Source: Paraburkholderia hiiakae
Lineage (GTDB): Bacteria > Pseudomonadota > Gammaproteobacteria > Burkholderiales > Burkholderiaceae
Reading direction: 5' to 3'
Assembly: GCF_904848665.1 (NCBI RefSeq)
Contig: NZ_CAJHCQ010000001.1
Coordinates: 186,001 to 250,000 of the forward strand
DNA length: 64,000 nt
Within the stretch, counting starts at the first letter, position 1. Each line of letters begins with the position of its first letter. Below the pieces are notes generated by a model, which was given only the letters and a program-made list of their open reading frames with translations, was not told the origin of the DNA and did no database searches. Position numbers and translations under genes: made by a program. Below, piece after piece: positions 20,754-29,802 of this stretch.

Positions 20754-21518
20754 TCAGTCCCGCCGCGTCGCCTCGATCATCAGCGCGTCGAGCTTGAACG
20801 ACAAATCGCTCTGCACGTCGAAGTATTGACGCACTTCATCGGGCGCGCGCTCCCACATCGAGCGAATCGCCGTCACGCGCTCGGGCGGCGTGCGCATGCG
20901 CGTGACCCACGAATCGAAGTCGAGTGCGATGCGCCAGCGCTCGCTCACCTTCGCGTCGAAGCCGGCGGCGTCGAGCATTGCGATCCACTCGTCGGCGCGA
21001 TAGTCGCGAATGTGCGAAGCATCGCGCAACAGTTCGATCGCCTGAATATGCGTGTCGTAAAGCGGATCATCGATGCCCGCGATGTCGATGAACTTCAGTC
21101 GGCCGCCCGGCTTGAGCACGCGGTGCACCTCGGTGAGCGCGCGCGGCACGTCGCGCCAGTGATGCGCGCTCATGCGGCTCACGGCCCAGTTGAAGCTCGC
21201 ATCGGCGAACGGCAGCGTTTCCGCCGCGCCCTGTTGCGTGCGCACGGTCGTCAAACCGCGCTCCTTCGCGGCGGTTTCGACCGTGGCGAGCATCTGCGGG
21301 GCGATGTCGTAGGCCACGACTTCACGCACGTGCGGCGCCACGGCAAAGCTCGCGTGGCCCGCGCCGCAGCCCATGTCCAGCACCGTCGCATTGCCGCAGG
21401 TGGCCGCGAAGGTCGCGGCGAGGTTCTCCAGATCCGCGCCGCTCGCGTGGACCTGGCTCGTGAGGTAAGCGGCGGCGGTCGAGCCGAATGCGTCGGCGAC
21501 CTGATCGTGATGCTTCAT
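20754..21518 (-). CDS. Class I SAM-dependent methyltransferase (UbiE/Methyltransf_11 type)
   Basis: A 254-residue soluble methyltransferase. Motif I for S-adenosylmethionine is VLDMGCGAGHASFAVA; the acidic residue in VVAYDIAPQML and motif III LKPGGRLKFIDIAG are also present. ATG at 21518 has AAGGAG six bases upstream, which fixes the start; the open frame beyond it crosses the promoter region. The closest broad class is YcgJ/UbiE-like; the substrate is unknown. It is divergent from an XRE-family regulator across about 200 bases, and may be regulated by it. Confidence 0.88.
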   Translation of the reverse strand: MKHHDQVADAFGSTAAAYLTSQVHASGADLENLAATFAATCGNATVLDMGCGAGHASFAVAPHVREVVAYDIAPQMLATVETAAKERGLTTVRTQQGAAETLPFADASFNWAVSRMSAHHWRDVPRALTEVHRVLKPGGRLKFIDIAGIDDPLYDTHIQAIELLRDASHIRDYRADEWIAMLDAAGFDAKVSERWRIALDFDSWVTRMRTPPERVTAIRSMWERAPDEVRQYFDVQSDLSFKLDALMIEATRRD

Positions 21519-21610
21519 CGCATGCTCCTTTTGCGGGTATTGATGCGCTGCTTTATGTAGGGCGCGAAGCGTTGAGCGCTGCGCGTCGTGGGTTCTGCAA
21601 TCGGCGGGCG

Positions 21611-21642
21611 GTCTGACGTGGCGGCCCGTCGCCGCGTCAGAC
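21611..21642. repeat. Inverted repeat upstream of the XRE regulator
   Basis: gtctgacg (21611-21618) and cgtcagac (21635-21642) form an 8-bp inverted repeat with a 16-base spacer, directly upstream of the TACAAT element in the divergent methyltransferase/regulator region. It could be an operator or stem. Confidence 0.45.
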
Positions 21643-21644
21643 GC

Positions 21645-21674
21645 TACAATAGGGGCCGTTTTGTACCAGTACAA
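21645..21674 (+). promoter_or_regulatory. Candidate promoter and operator for the XRE/MmyB regulator
   Basis: TACAAT at 21645-21650 is a good -10 hexamer for the plus strand. Ten bases downstream lies the perfect inverted repeat TTGTAC-CA-GTACAA (21661-21674), which would cover the transcription start. No convincing -35 is seen. A dyad in this position next to an HTH regulator gene suggests autoregulation. Confidence 0.5.
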
Positions 21675-21718
21675 GTTAAGCGATTATTCTGGTATCGCCA
21701 CCACCCGCCCCACTGCCA

Positions 21719-22543
21719 ATGAGCTTCGACATGCCCGCCGCCGCCAGCGGCTCCGCCAAGACCCTCGACGCGACGCCCGCCCGCGCGCTGGGCGAATTCA
21801 TCCGCGCCCACCGCGAGCGTCTTTCGCCCGCGGAAGTCGGCCTGCCGCCGGGCCCGCGCCGCCGCACGCCGGGCCTGCGCCGCGAAGAAGTCGCGCAGCT
21901 GTGCGGCGTGAGCCCGACCTGGTACACGTGGATCGAGCAGGGCCGCCCCGTTTCGGCTTCAGCGGACGCGCTCGCGCGCATCGCCGTCGCGCTGCGGCTC
22001 TCGCGCGCCGAGCGCGCCTATCTGTTCGAGCTGGCCGCGCAGCGCGACCCGGCCGAGCCTGACTCCGCCACCGCCGCGGACGCCCCCGCCACGCTGCTGC
22101 AGACGGTGAAGCTCGTGGACGCCCCCGCCTACGTGCTCGACCGCCAGTGGACCGCGCTCGCGTGGAACGCCCATGCGGCGGACCTCTTCACGGGCTGGCT
22201 CGACGGCGAGCATGATCGCAACCTGCTGCGCTTCACCTTCACCGAGCCGCTCGGGCGCGAGCTGATCGTGGACTGGGAAACGCGGGCGCGACGCCTCGCC
22301 GCCGAGTTCCGCGCCGATTCGATCCGCCATCTGAACGATGCGCCCACGCGCGCGCTGATCGATTCGCTGATCGCCGCGAGCGACGAGTTCGCGCGCTTCT
22401 GGGCCTCGCAGGACGTCTTCGAGCGCGAGGGTGGCCGGCGCGAGTTCAACCACCCGCGCCACGGCCGCATCGCCTACGACCAGATCACCTTCAAGCCCGC
22501 TCACCGCGAGGATCTCAAGCTCGTGGTGCTGGTGCGGCTCTGA
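21719..22543 (+). CDS. XRE-family transcriptional regulator with MmyB-like ligand domain
   Basis: A 274-residue regulator. The N-terminal helix-turn-helix (about residues 22-90) includes the family hallmark RRTPGLRREEVAQLCGVSPT and WYTWIEQGRP. The C-terminal domain (about 115-270) resembles the MmyB-like PAS-type ligand-binding domain (APAYVLDRQWTALAWNAHA and FWASQDVF-type segments, and a His-rich FNHPRHGRIAY). Such proteins are common in actinobacteria and Burkholderiaceae and bind small hydrophobic ligands. It diverges from a methyltransferase gene; a 14-bp dyad lies in between. Confidence 0.9.
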   Translation: MSFDMPAAASGSAKTLDATPARALGEFIRAHRERLSPAEVGLPPGPRRRTPGLRREEVAQLCGVSPTWYTWIEQGRPVSASADALARIAVALRLSRAERAYLFELAAQRDPAEPDSATAADAPATLLQTVKLVDAPAYVLDRQWTALAWNAHAADLFTGWLDGEHDRNLLRFTFTEPLGRELIVDWETRARRLAAEFRADSIRHLNDAPTRALIDSLIAASDEFARFWASQDVFEREGGRREFNHPRHGRIAYDQITFKPAHREDLKLVVLVRL

Positions 22544-22579
22544 GCAGCGCCTCGCGACGGTCCGGCAGACGGCCAATGT

Positions 22580-22585
22580 TAAAAT
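22580..22585 (+). promoter_or_regulatory. Possible -10 element upstream of argH
   Basis: TAAAAT stands out in GC-rich sequence about 87 bases upstream of the argH start. No matching -35 was identified. Confidence 0.3.
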
Positions 22586-22671
22586 TGTGATCTTTCACGC
22601 CGTGCGAGGCACAAAGCGCCGCGCGGCCCGCGCTTTTTCACGCTCATCACGCTCGTTCACGCCCCATCACC

Positions 22672-24078
22672 ATGACGTCCCAACTGCACAAAAAAGGCGA
22701 AGCCTGGTCGGCTCGCTTCTCCGAACCCATGTCGGAGCTGGTCAAGCGCTACACGTCGTCGGTCTTCTTCGACAAGCGTCTCGCGCTCGTCGACATTGAG
22801 GGATCGCTCGCGCACGCGTCGATGCTGGCCGCGCAGAAGATCATCTCCGCCGACGACCTCGCCGCCATCCAGGGCGGCATGGCGAAGATCAAGGGCGAGA
22901 TCGAGCGCGGTGAATTCGAGTGGCTGCTCGACCTCGAAGACGTGCACCTGAACATCGAAGCGCGCCTCACCGCCCTGATCGGCGACGCAGGCAAGCGCCT
23001 GCACACGGGCCGCTCGCGCAACGACCAGGTCGCGACCGATATCCGCCTGTGGCTGCGCGGCGAGATCGACCGCATCGGCGCTCTGCTCGGCGACCTGCGC
23101 GGCGCGCTGCTCGACCTCGCTGAACAGCACTCGGGCACGATCATGCCCGGCTTCACGCACCTGCAAGTGGCGCAGCCGGTCACGTTCGGCCATCACCTGC
23201 TCGCCTACGTGGAAATGTTCACGCGCGACGCCGAACGCATGGTGGACTGCCGCAAGCGCGTGAACCGTCTGCCGCTGGGCGCGGCGGCGCTCGCAGGCAC
23301 GAGTTATCCGATCGACCGCTTCGCCGTGGCGAAGACGCTGGGCTTCGACGGCATCTGCGCGAACTCGCTCGACGCCGTCTCCGACCGCGACTTCGCGATC
23401 GAATTCACGGCAGCCGCTGCGCTCGTCATGACGCACGTCTCGCGCTTCTCGGAAGAACTGGTGCTGTGGATGAGCCCGCGCGTGGGCTTCATCGATCTGG
23501 CCGACCGCTTCTGCACGGGCTCGTCGATCATGCCGCAGAAGAAGAACCCGGACGTGCCGGAACTCGCGCGCGGCAAGACCGGCCGCGTGAACGGCCATCT
23601 CATGGCGCTCCTCACGCTCATGAAGGGCCAGCCGCTCGCGTACAACAAGGACAACCAGGAAGACAAGGAGCCGCTGTTCGACACCGTCGATACGGTGGCC
23701 GACACGCTGCGCATCTTCGCGGAGATGGTTGCGGGCATCACGGTCAAGGAGCAAGCGATGCGCGCAGCCGCGCTGCAAGGCTTCTCCACGGCCACGGATC
23801 TGGCCGACTACCTCGTCAAGAAGGGCCTGCCGTTCCGCGACGCGCACGAAGCGGTGGCGCACGCCGTTCGCATCTGCGTGGACCGCAACTGCGATCTCGC
23901 CGACCTCACGCTCGACGAGATGCGCCGCGAGTTGCCGGCCGTCTCGCACCTGCTGGCCGAAGACGTGTTCGAAGTACTGACGCTCGAAGGCTCGGTCTCG
24001 GCGCGCAACCATGCGGGCGGGACCGCGCCCGAGCAGGTGCGTGCGGCCATCGCGGCGGCGCGGGCGGCACTCAAGTAA
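22672..24078 (+). CDS. argH: Argininosuccinate lyase
   Basis: A 468-residue enzyme that splits argininosuccinate into arginine and fumarate, the last step of arginine synthesis. The fumarase-superfamily signature [12 protein letters not shown] (residues 283-294) provides the catalytic Ser loop. [13 protein letters not shown] and the substrate-binding [16 protein letters not shown] are also intact. Length and ends match the family. It is a single-gene unit followed by two stem-loops. Confidence 0.98.
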   Translation: MTSQLHKKGEAWSARFSEPMSELVKRYTSSVFFDKRLALVDIEGSLAHASMLAAQKIISADDLAAIQGGMAKIKGEIERGEFEWLLDLEDVHLNIEARLTALIGDAGKRLHTGRSRNDQVATDIRLWLRGEIDRIGALLGDLRGALLDLAEQHSGTIMPGFTHLQVAQPVTFGHHLLAYVEMFTRDAERMVDCRKRVNRLPLGAAALAGTSYPIDRFAVAKTLGFDGICANSLDAVSDRDFAIEFTAAAALVMTHVSRFSEELVLWMSPRVGFIDLADRFCTGSSIMPQKKNPDVPELARGKTGRVNGHLMALLTLMKGQPLAYNKDNQEDKEPLFDTVDTVADTLRIFAEMVAGITVKEQAMRAAALQGFSTATDLADYLVKKGLPFRDAHEAVAHAVRICVDRNCDLADLTLDEMRRELPAVSHLLAEDVFEVLTLEGSVSARNHAGGTAPEQVRAAIAAARAALK

Positions 24079-24121
24079 GCGCAGCGTCGCGGGCTGAAAA
24101 AGCCCGCACTCAGCGGCCAAT

Positions 24122-24163
24122 CGGGCGCGCGACGGACAAGGTCGCGCGCCCGGTTTGCTTTTT
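24122..24163 (+). terminator. Rho-independent terminator after argH
   Basis: A 12-bp perfect stem (cgggcgcgcgac at 24122-24133, gtcgcgcgcccg at 24141-24152) is followed by gtttgcttttt. A smaller hairpin (24089-24095 with 24101-24107) just after the argH stop lacks a T-run. Confidence 0.75.
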
Positions 24164-24320
24164 GGGCGGCGAACACCATGACAACGCGCATGACCGCGCG
24201 CTGTACCCGCAGCAAAATGTCGGAAGTGTGCGCCCGGCAGTCGCGCGCCATGGCCTACGATCCCGCGCCATACTGACGTATTGCTCCGTCAGGTTTGGCT
24301 TCGCTCCCACTACCCGCCCC

Positions 24321-25250
24321 ATGATCGTCCGCCCTCACCTCCACTGGTTCCGCATGCTGCTCGCGTGGCGCGGCTCCGTGTTGCCGCAGCTTCTGCCGCG
24401 CCTTTTCATCGTCCTGGTCCTCTCGATCATCGCGGTGGCCGCGCACGATCACATCCTCAAGCTCACGGTGAACCTGAGCACGGTGCCGTTTTCGCTGATC
24501 GGTATCGCGCTTGCGGTGTTTCTCGGCTTTCGCAATAGCGCGAGCTACGACCGCTACTGGGAAGGCCGCAAGCTCTGGGGGCAAATGCTCAACGAAACGC
24601 GTTCGCTGGTGCGCGAGGCGCTTACGCTGCCTCGCAACGGCGACGAAACCGCAACGCGCGAGCGAGCCCGGGAACTGGTCGTTCTGCTCGGCGCGCTGCC
24701 GCATGCGCTGCGCCATCAATTGCGCAACACCGACCCGCGCGCCGATCTCGAAGCGTGCTTGCCGGGTGCACTGTTCGAGCGCGTGATGGCCTCACGTTAC
24801 CGGCCGGCCACGCTCATGCTGTGCGCCTCGGAATGGGTCCGGCGCGAGACGCGCGAAGGGCGCCTCGACGGCTACGCGGTGCTCGCGTTCGAGCGCAATC
24901 TCAATGGCATTTCAGACGTGATCGGCGGCTGCGAGCGCATCGTCTCCACGCCGCTGCCGTTCGCCTATACGGTGATGATTCATCGCACCGTGTACTTCTT
25001 CTGCGCGACGCTGCCATTCGGCCTCGTCGATAGCATCGGCGGTTTGACGCCGATCTTCGCCGTGTTCGTGGCCTACGCGTTCATGGCGCACGAGACGATC
25101 GCCTCGCAGCTCGAAGACCCGTTCGGCACCGAGGACAACGACCTCGCGCTGAACCTGATGTCGGCCGGCATCGAAGTCGCGTTGCACGACCTGATGGGCG
25201 AGCCCACGTCGCTACCGGCGCGCGCGCCGGAACAGTTCATCCTCGACTGA
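24321..25250 (+). CDS. Bestrophin-like membrane protein (YneE family)
   Basis: A 309-residue protein with close overall similarity to E. coli YneE: it begins MIVRPHLHWFRMLLAWRGSV and contains FLGFRNSASYDRYWEGRKLWGQ, CERIVSTPLPFAYTVMIHRT and LEDPFGTEDNDLALN. Bestrophin-type proteins are pentameric ion channels in the inner membrane; a Klebsiella homologue is reported to pass cations. Four hydrophobic segments are visible. The start is chosen because it matches the family N-terminus exactly, although the Shine-Dalgarno is poor. A 242-base gap with no gene precedes it. Confidence 0.9.
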   Translation: MIVRPHLHWFRMLLAWRGSVLPQLLPRLFIVLVLSIIAVAAHDHILKLTVNLSTVPFSLIGIALAVFLGFRNSASYDRYWEGRKLWGQMLNETRSLVREALTLPRNGDETATRERARELVVLLGALPHALRHQLRNTDPRADLEACLPGALFERVMASRYRPATLMLCASEWVRRETREGRLDGYAVLAFERNLNGISDVIGGCERIVSTPLPFAYTVMIHRTVYFFCATLPFGLVDSIGGLTPIFAVFVAYAFMAHETIASQLEDPFGTEDNDLALNLMSAGIEVALHDLMGEPTSLPARAPEQFILD

Positions 25251-25260
25251 AGGCGCACCC

Positions 25261-25986
25261 TCAGTGGTTGTTCACCGTTTCGGCGAGGCGCTTCAAGGTC
25301 GCAAGACGCCCGCCTAGCAGATCGAGCCGCGCATGCTCGTCGATGAGCGGCGTGGTCGCGTCGCGATACGCGCGCCAATCGCTTTGTGCGCGCGCAACCG
25401 CAGGCCGCGCGTGCTTCGGCATGCGCGCATAGAACTGACGGTAGTAGCGATTGAGGTCGTAGCTCACGTGCTCGCAGCGCGCGTCGGCGCTGCAGGCACG
25501 CACCTGCGGCGCGTCGCCGCCGTGCATGGCCGCCTGGTTGCGCAGCGCGAGCGCGCGGTCGCGCACGGGCTGCAGCCGCATGTCGGCTTCGTAAAGCTGG
25601 TAGGTGCTACCGCTCGTGGTCGCGAACGCGGCCCCGAGCATGGTGTCCTCGGCATCGCGCCAGGCCACCCACTTCTGCTGGCTCAGCTGCCAGCGCTTTT
25701 GCTGCGCGGCCGGCAACTTCGCGAGCAGTTGCGTGAGCGCGGTGTCGGCGGCCGTGCGCCACGCGGCGCGCGCGTCGCCCATGCACTGAATCTGCCCGGC
25801 CGTCGACGACCGGTCCGCGCGCGCGAGACATGCGCGCATGGCCGTGTCGATCGGATCGGCCGCCGCGACCTCGGCGTGCGCCGCCGGCGCCACGGCGACC
25901 AGCACCGTAGCCACCGACACCAGCGACAGCGCCGACGCCGACGCAGCAAAGAAACGCGCTAGCCGCGCCGATGAACCACCTGACAT
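25261..25986 (-). CDS. Exported LprI/DUF1311-like protein with two repeats
   Basis: A 241-residue secreted protein. A signal peptide (hydrophobic core about residues 10-35, cleavage after PAAHA) is followed by a region with the LprI/DUF1311 pattern, CLARADRSS-CMGDARAAW and SQQKWVAWRDAED. A second, diverged copy lies near the C-terminus (AQSDWRAYRDATTP). The Q/S-x-x-W-x-x-[WY]RD pattern occurs in both. The family includes Mycobacterium LprI, a lysozyme-inhibitor lipoprotein; most members are uncharacterised periplasmic proteins. It converges with the bestrophin gene with only ten bases between stops and may be read with no linked operon. Function is not established. Confidence 0.75.
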   Translation of the reverse strand: MSGGSSARLARFFAASASALSLVSVATVLVAVAPAAHAEVAAADPIDTAMRACLARADRSSTAGQIQCMGDARAAWRTAADTALTQLLAKLPAAQQKRWQLSQQKWVAWRDAEDTMLGAAFATTSGSTYQLYEADMRLQPVRDRALALRNQAAMHGGDAPQVRACSADARCEHVSYDLNRYYRQFYARMPKHARPAVARAQSDWRAYRDATTPLIDEHARLDLLGGRLATLKRLAETVNNH

Positions 25987-26004
25987 TCCCCTCCCCTCGC
26001 GCGT

Positions 26005-28284
26005 TCAGGCGCGCACGCAGTCCACGAAATACTCGATGCGGCCGTTGATGGTCTCGCCCACGAGCCCGTGGATGTCGGTGTGGAAGCCCGGGAAGCGCTC
26101 GTTGAACTCGCGCGCGAACTTCAGATAATTCACGATCGTCTTGTTGAAGCGCTCGCCCGGAATCAGGAGCGGAATGCCCGGCGGATACGGCGTGAGCAGG
26201 ATCGACGTGACACGGCCTTCGAGTTCGTCCACAGGCACGCGGTCGATCTCGCGGTGCGCGAGTTTCGCAAAGGCGTCCGACGGCTTCATCGCGGGCTCCA
26301 TGCTCGAGAGGTACATCTCGGTCGTGAGGCGCGCGATGTCATTGGCGCGGTAGACGCTGTGGATCTGCTGGCACAGATCGCGCAGGCCCACGCGCTCGTA
26401 CATCGGGTGCTGCGCGACGAACTCGGGCAGCACACGCCACAGCGGCTGGTTGTTGTCGTAGTCGTCCTTGAATTGCTGGAGTTCGGTGACCATCGAGTTC
26501 CAACGGCCCTTCGTAATGCCGATCGTGAACATGATGAAGAACGAGTACAGGCCGGTCTTCTCGACGATGATGCCGTGCTCGGCCAGGTACTTCGTGACGA
26601 TCGCGGCCGGAATGCCGGTCTCGCCGAACTCGCCGTCCACGTCCAGACCCGGCGTGACGATGGTCGCCTTGATCGGGTCCAGCATGTTGAAGCCTTCGGC
26701 CAGCGCGCCGAAGCCGTGCCAATGGTCGTTCGGGCGCAGCATCCAGTCTTCGCGCGAGCCGATGCCTTCCTCGGCCAGCTCGTCCGGGCCCCAGACCTGG
26801 AAGAACCAGTCGTCGCCGTATTCGGCGTCGACCTTGCGCATGGCGCGGCGGAAGTCGAGCGCTTCGGCGATCGACTCTTCCACCAGTGCCGGGCCGCCCG
26901 GCGCTTCCATCATCGCGGCGGCCACGTCGCACGACGCGATGATCGCGTACTGCGGGCTCGTTGACGTGTGCATCAGATACGCTTCGTTGAAGCGGTGGCG
27001 GTCGAACGCGCTATCTTCCGAATCCTGCACGACGATCTGCGACGCCTGCGAGATACCGGCGAGCAGCTTGTGCGTGGAGTGCGTCGCGAAAACGAGTGCC
27101 TTGGTGCGCGGACGGCCCGCGCCGATCGCATGCATGTCCTGGTAGAACTCGTGGAATTCGGCGTGCGGCAGCCAGGCTTCGTCGAAGTGCAGCGTGTCGA
27201 GCATGTCGCCGAGCAGATCCTTGATCATCTCGACGTTGTAGACCACGCCGTCGTACGTGCTCTGCGTGATCGTGAGAATGCGCGGCTTGACGTTCGGGTT
27301 CTTCGCGAGCACTTCGCGGGCGAACGGATTTGCCTCGATCTTCTTGCGGATGTTTTCCGGCTTGAACTCGTCGCGCGGAATCGGGCCGATGATGCCGAAG
27401 TTGTTGCGCGTCGGCGTGAGAAACACGGGGATCGCGCCCGTCATCGTGATCGCGTGCAGGATCGACTTGTGGCAGTTGCGGTCGACCAGCACGATGTCGC
27501 CCGGCGCCACCGTGGCGTGCCAGACGATCTTGTTGGACGTGGACGTGCCGTTGGTCACGAAGAACACGTGGTCGGCGCTGAAGATGCGCGCCGCGTTGCG
27601 CTCCGAAGCCGCGACCGGGCCCGTGTGATCGAGCAGTTGGCCGAGTTCCTCGACCGCATTGCAGACGTCGGCGCGCAGCATGTTCTCGCCGAAGAACTGG
27701 TGGAACATCTGGCCGAGCGGATTCTTCAGGAACGCCACGCCGCCCGAGTGACCCGGGCAGTGCCATGAGTACGAACCTTCGTCGGCGTACTTCACGAGTT
27801 CCTTGAAGAACGGCGGCGACAGCGCGTCGAGGTACACCTTCGCTTCGCGAATCACGTGACGCGCGACGAACTCCGGCGTGTCCTCGAACATGTGAATGAA
27901 GCCGTGCAGCTCACGCAGGATGTCGTTGGGCAAATGGCGCGAGGTGCGCGTTTCGCCGTACAGGAAGATGGGGATGTCGGCGTTGCGCTTGCGCACCGCT
28001 TCCATGAACGCGCGCAGCGCGACGATCGCGGGCGCGTGCTCCGGCGCGTCGCCGTCGGAGCCTTCCACGTAGGGCAGCAGCTCGTCGTCGTCGATCGAAA
28101 GAATGAAGCATGCCGCGCGGCTGGATTGCTGCGCGAACGACGTGAGGTCGCCGTAGCTCGTCAGCCCGAGGACTTCCGCGCCCTCTTTCTCGATGGCTTC
28201 GGCCAGTGCCCGGATGCCGGAACCCGAGATGTTCTCGGAGCGAAAGTCTTCGTCGATGATGACGACGGGAAAACGAAACTTCAT
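26005..28284 (-). CDS. Orn/Lys/Arg decarboxylase, fold III (probably arginine or lysine decarboxylase)
   Basis: A 759-residue PLP enzyme of the inducible AdiA/CadA/LdcC family. The N-terminal wing/response-regulator-like domain (about 1-140) precedes the aminotransferase fold. The PLP Lys is at about residue 406 in FATHSTHKLLAG, and LHFDEAWLPHAEF carries the cofactor Asp. GHSGGVAFLKNPLGQMFHQFF and the C-terminal PYPPGIPLLIPGE are conserved. Such decarboxylases make polyamine precursors (agmatine, cadaverine or putrescine) and help acid resistance. The substrate cannot be settled from motifs alone. A GGAGAAT Shine-Dalgarno precedes the ATG. It follows dcd on the same strand with 81 bases and an inverted repeat between them. 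Confidence 0.93.
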   Translation of the reverse strand: MKFRFPVVIIDEDFRSENISGSGIRALAEAIEKEGAEVLGLTSYGDLTSFAQQSSRAACFILSIDDDELLPYVEGSDGDAPEHAPAIVALRAFMEAVRKRNADIPIFLYGETRTSRHLPNDILRELHGFIHMFEDTPEFVARHVIREAKVYLDALSPPFFKELVKYADEGSYSWHCPGHSGGVAFLKNPLGQMFHQFFGENMLRADVCNAVEELGQLLDHTGPVAASERNAARIFSADHVFFVTNGTSTSNKIVWHATVAPGDIVLVDRNCHKSILHAITMTGAIPVFLTPTRNNFGIIGPIPRDEFKPENIRKKIEANPFAREVLAKNPNVKPRILTITQSTYDGVVYNVEMIKDLLGDMLDTLHFDEAWLPHAEFHEFYQDMHAIGAGRPRTKALVFATHSTHKLLAGISQASQIVVQDSEDSAFDRHRFNEAYLMHTSTSPQYAIIASCDVAAAMMEAPGGPALVEESIAEALDFRRAMRKVDAEYGDDWFFQVWGPDELAEEGIGSREDWMLRPNDHWHGFGALAEGFNMLDPIKATIVTPGLDVDGEFGETGIPAAIVTKYLAEHGIIVEKTGLYSFFIMFTIGITKGRWNSMVTELQQFKDDYDNNQPLWRVLPEFVAQHPMYERVGLRDLCQQIHSVYRANDIARLTTEMYLSSMEPAMKPSDAFAKLAHREIDRVPVDELEGRVTSILLTPYPPGIPLLIPGERFNKTIVNYLKFAREFNERFPGFHTDIHGLVGETINGRIEYFVDCVRA

Positions 28285-28305
28285 GGGCGATTCTCCAAAT
28301 GAAAC

Positions 28306-28332
28306 GACCGCTGCATATGACGCGCAGCGGTC
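28306..28332 (-). terminator. Inverted repeat between dcd and the decarboxylase gene
   Basis: gaccgctgc (28306-28314) and gcagcggtc (28324-28332) form a 9-bp stem with a 9-base loop. The minus-strand exit reads gtttcattt, a weak U-tract, so it may partly terminate dcd transcripts or act as a leader hairpin for the decarboxylase. Confidence 0.4.
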
Positions 28333-28365
28333 CCCGTATGTCGTTGTGTCCGGTGGTTGCGTGCG

Positions 28366-28935
28366 TCAGGTCTTCGGCAGGGTGACGCCGTGCTGGCCTT
28401 GATACTTGCCGCCGCGATCCGCGTAAGAGACCTCGCAGATCTCATCGCTTTCGAAGAACAGCACTTGCGCCACACCCTCGTTCGCGTAGATTTTCGCAGG
28501 CAAAGGTGTCGTATTTGAGAATTCGAGCGTCACATAGCCTTCCCACTCGGGCTCGAACGGCGTGACGTTCACGATGATCCCGCAGCGCGCATACGTGGAC
28601 TTGCCCAGACACACGGTCAGGACGTTGCGCGGAATGCGGAAATACTCGACCGTGCGCGCGAGCGCGAACGAATTGGGCGGGATGATACAGACGTCGCCCT
28701 TGAAGTCCACGAACGACTTTTCGTCGAAGTTCTTCGGATCGACGATGGTCGAGTTGATGTTCGTGAAGATCTTGAATTCGTCGGCGCAACGGATGTCGTA
28801 GCCGTAGCTCGACGTGCCATAGCTCACGATCTTGCGGCCGTCTTCCGACATACGGACCTGATCGCGCACGAACGGCTCGATCATCTTCTGCTCTTCGGCC
28901 ATGCGCCGGATCCACTTGTCGGACTTGATTGCCAT
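28366..28935 (-). CDS. dcd: dCTP deaminase
   Basis: A 189-residue enzyme converting dCTP to dUTP for thymidylate synthesis; the trimeric fold is shared with dUTPases. Conserved segments include [12 protein letters not shown] at the start, [33 protein letters not shown] and [20 protein letters not shown] with the catalytic Glu. The C-terminal [10 protein letters not shown] is the usual flexible lid. Length is as expected. Confidence 0.97.
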   Translation of the reverse strand: MAIKSDKWIRRMAEEQKMIEPFVRDQVRMSEDGRKIVSYGTSSYGYDIRCADEFKIFTNINSTIVDPKNFDEKSFVDFKGDVCIIPPNSFALARTVEYFRIPRNVLTVCLGKSTYARCGIIVNVTPFEPEWEGYVTLEFSNTTPLPAKIYANEGVAQVLFFESDEICEVSYADRGGKYQGQHGVTLPKT

Positions 28936-29098
28936 GTTCGCTACTTAACGAGAAAATCGGGTCGGGAAAGCATGCGGACGGGCCCACCGGGCGCGTGCCG
29001 CGTGCGAAAGGCGCCTATTTTACGCGATGTGGATCGGCATGCCTGGAACTGCGTTTCACGCGGCCGCGAATCCCACACTCAGCCACACTCAGCCACGC

Positions 29099-29653
29099 TC
29101 ACTCGGCGCGGATCAGCCCGCAGGCGAGCGCCGGGCCCGTGCCGCGCTGCGGGTACGCATAGGGGTCGATGGCGTCCCGATGCACGATCACCGCACGTTG
29201 CAACACGGAGCGCACGCCGTCGAGCGAAACGTCGGGTGCGACGATAAAGCCCGTCGCCACGCCATTCGAGTCCGCATGGATATTGCCGAGGTCGCCTTCC
29301 ACGCGCGCGCCGGGCTTCAAGTGCTCCGCGGCGGGCGCGAACACGGCGCCGGCGCTCGAGGCGTCGGTGGCGTTGCAATCGCCGCGCTCATGCACCTGCA
29401 ATGCGTGATCGCTGTCGGGCGGCAGACCCGCGAGGTTGTAGCTCACCTGCACGCCGTCCGAATGTTCGACGAACGAGACCGTGCCGCGCACCTGGTTGCC
29501 GACGGTGGGCAGCAGCTGCGCGATCGCGCGCTTGTCCTGCTGCCCCATGAAGCTCGTGCAGCCCGCAAGCAGCGCGCAGCCGCAGAGCGCGACGAGGGCG
29601 ATCATCCAGACGACCTGCGCATTCCCCGCTTGCCTGTCGTGTCCTTTATCCAT
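29099..29653 (-). CDS. Cu/Zn superoxide dismutase-like lipoprotein lacking several metal ligands
   Basis: A 184-residue predicted lipoprotein: an N-terminal hydrophobic stretch ends in a lipobox (LLAGC) near residue 32. The rest aligns with SodC: HALQVHERGDCN, VEGDLGNIHADSNGVA, VIVHRD and the C-terminal GTGPALACGLI. Compared with the SodC ligand set, one His of the HxH copper pair is Gln, the bridging His of the PHFNP loop is Val, and one zinc His before GDLGN is Val; one copper His, one zinc His, the Asp and the late His remain. It is therefore probably not an active dismutase. The start ATG at 29653 is supported by the signal sequence. It lies between dcd and mrp on the same strand. Confidence 0.8.
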   Translation of the reverse strand: MDKGHDRQAGNAQVVWMIALVALCGCALLAGCTSFMGQQDKRAIAQLLPTVGNQVRGTVSFVEHSDGVQVSYNLAGLPPDSDHALQVHERGDCNATDASSAGAVFAPAAEHLKPGARVEGDLGNIHADSNGVATGFIVAPDVSLDGVRSVLQRAVIVHRDAIDPYAYPQRGTGPALACGLIRAE

Positions 29654-29802
29654 GCGATCCTCTTGCCGGGCGGCGGCAGCCCCGTTGCTGCCGCCATACC
29701 GGACCCGATGAAGCCCACATGATACCGCGCACGCGGCGCGCCGCGCGCCTATCTGTCCCCATGCGCGGGGCGCCGCACAAGCGCGGCGGCCCGCACCGGC
29801 GC

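Noticed and set aside
20673..21560. A 295-codon open frame on the plus strand
   Set aside because: Antisense to the methyltransferase gene and overlaps the ppc terminator.
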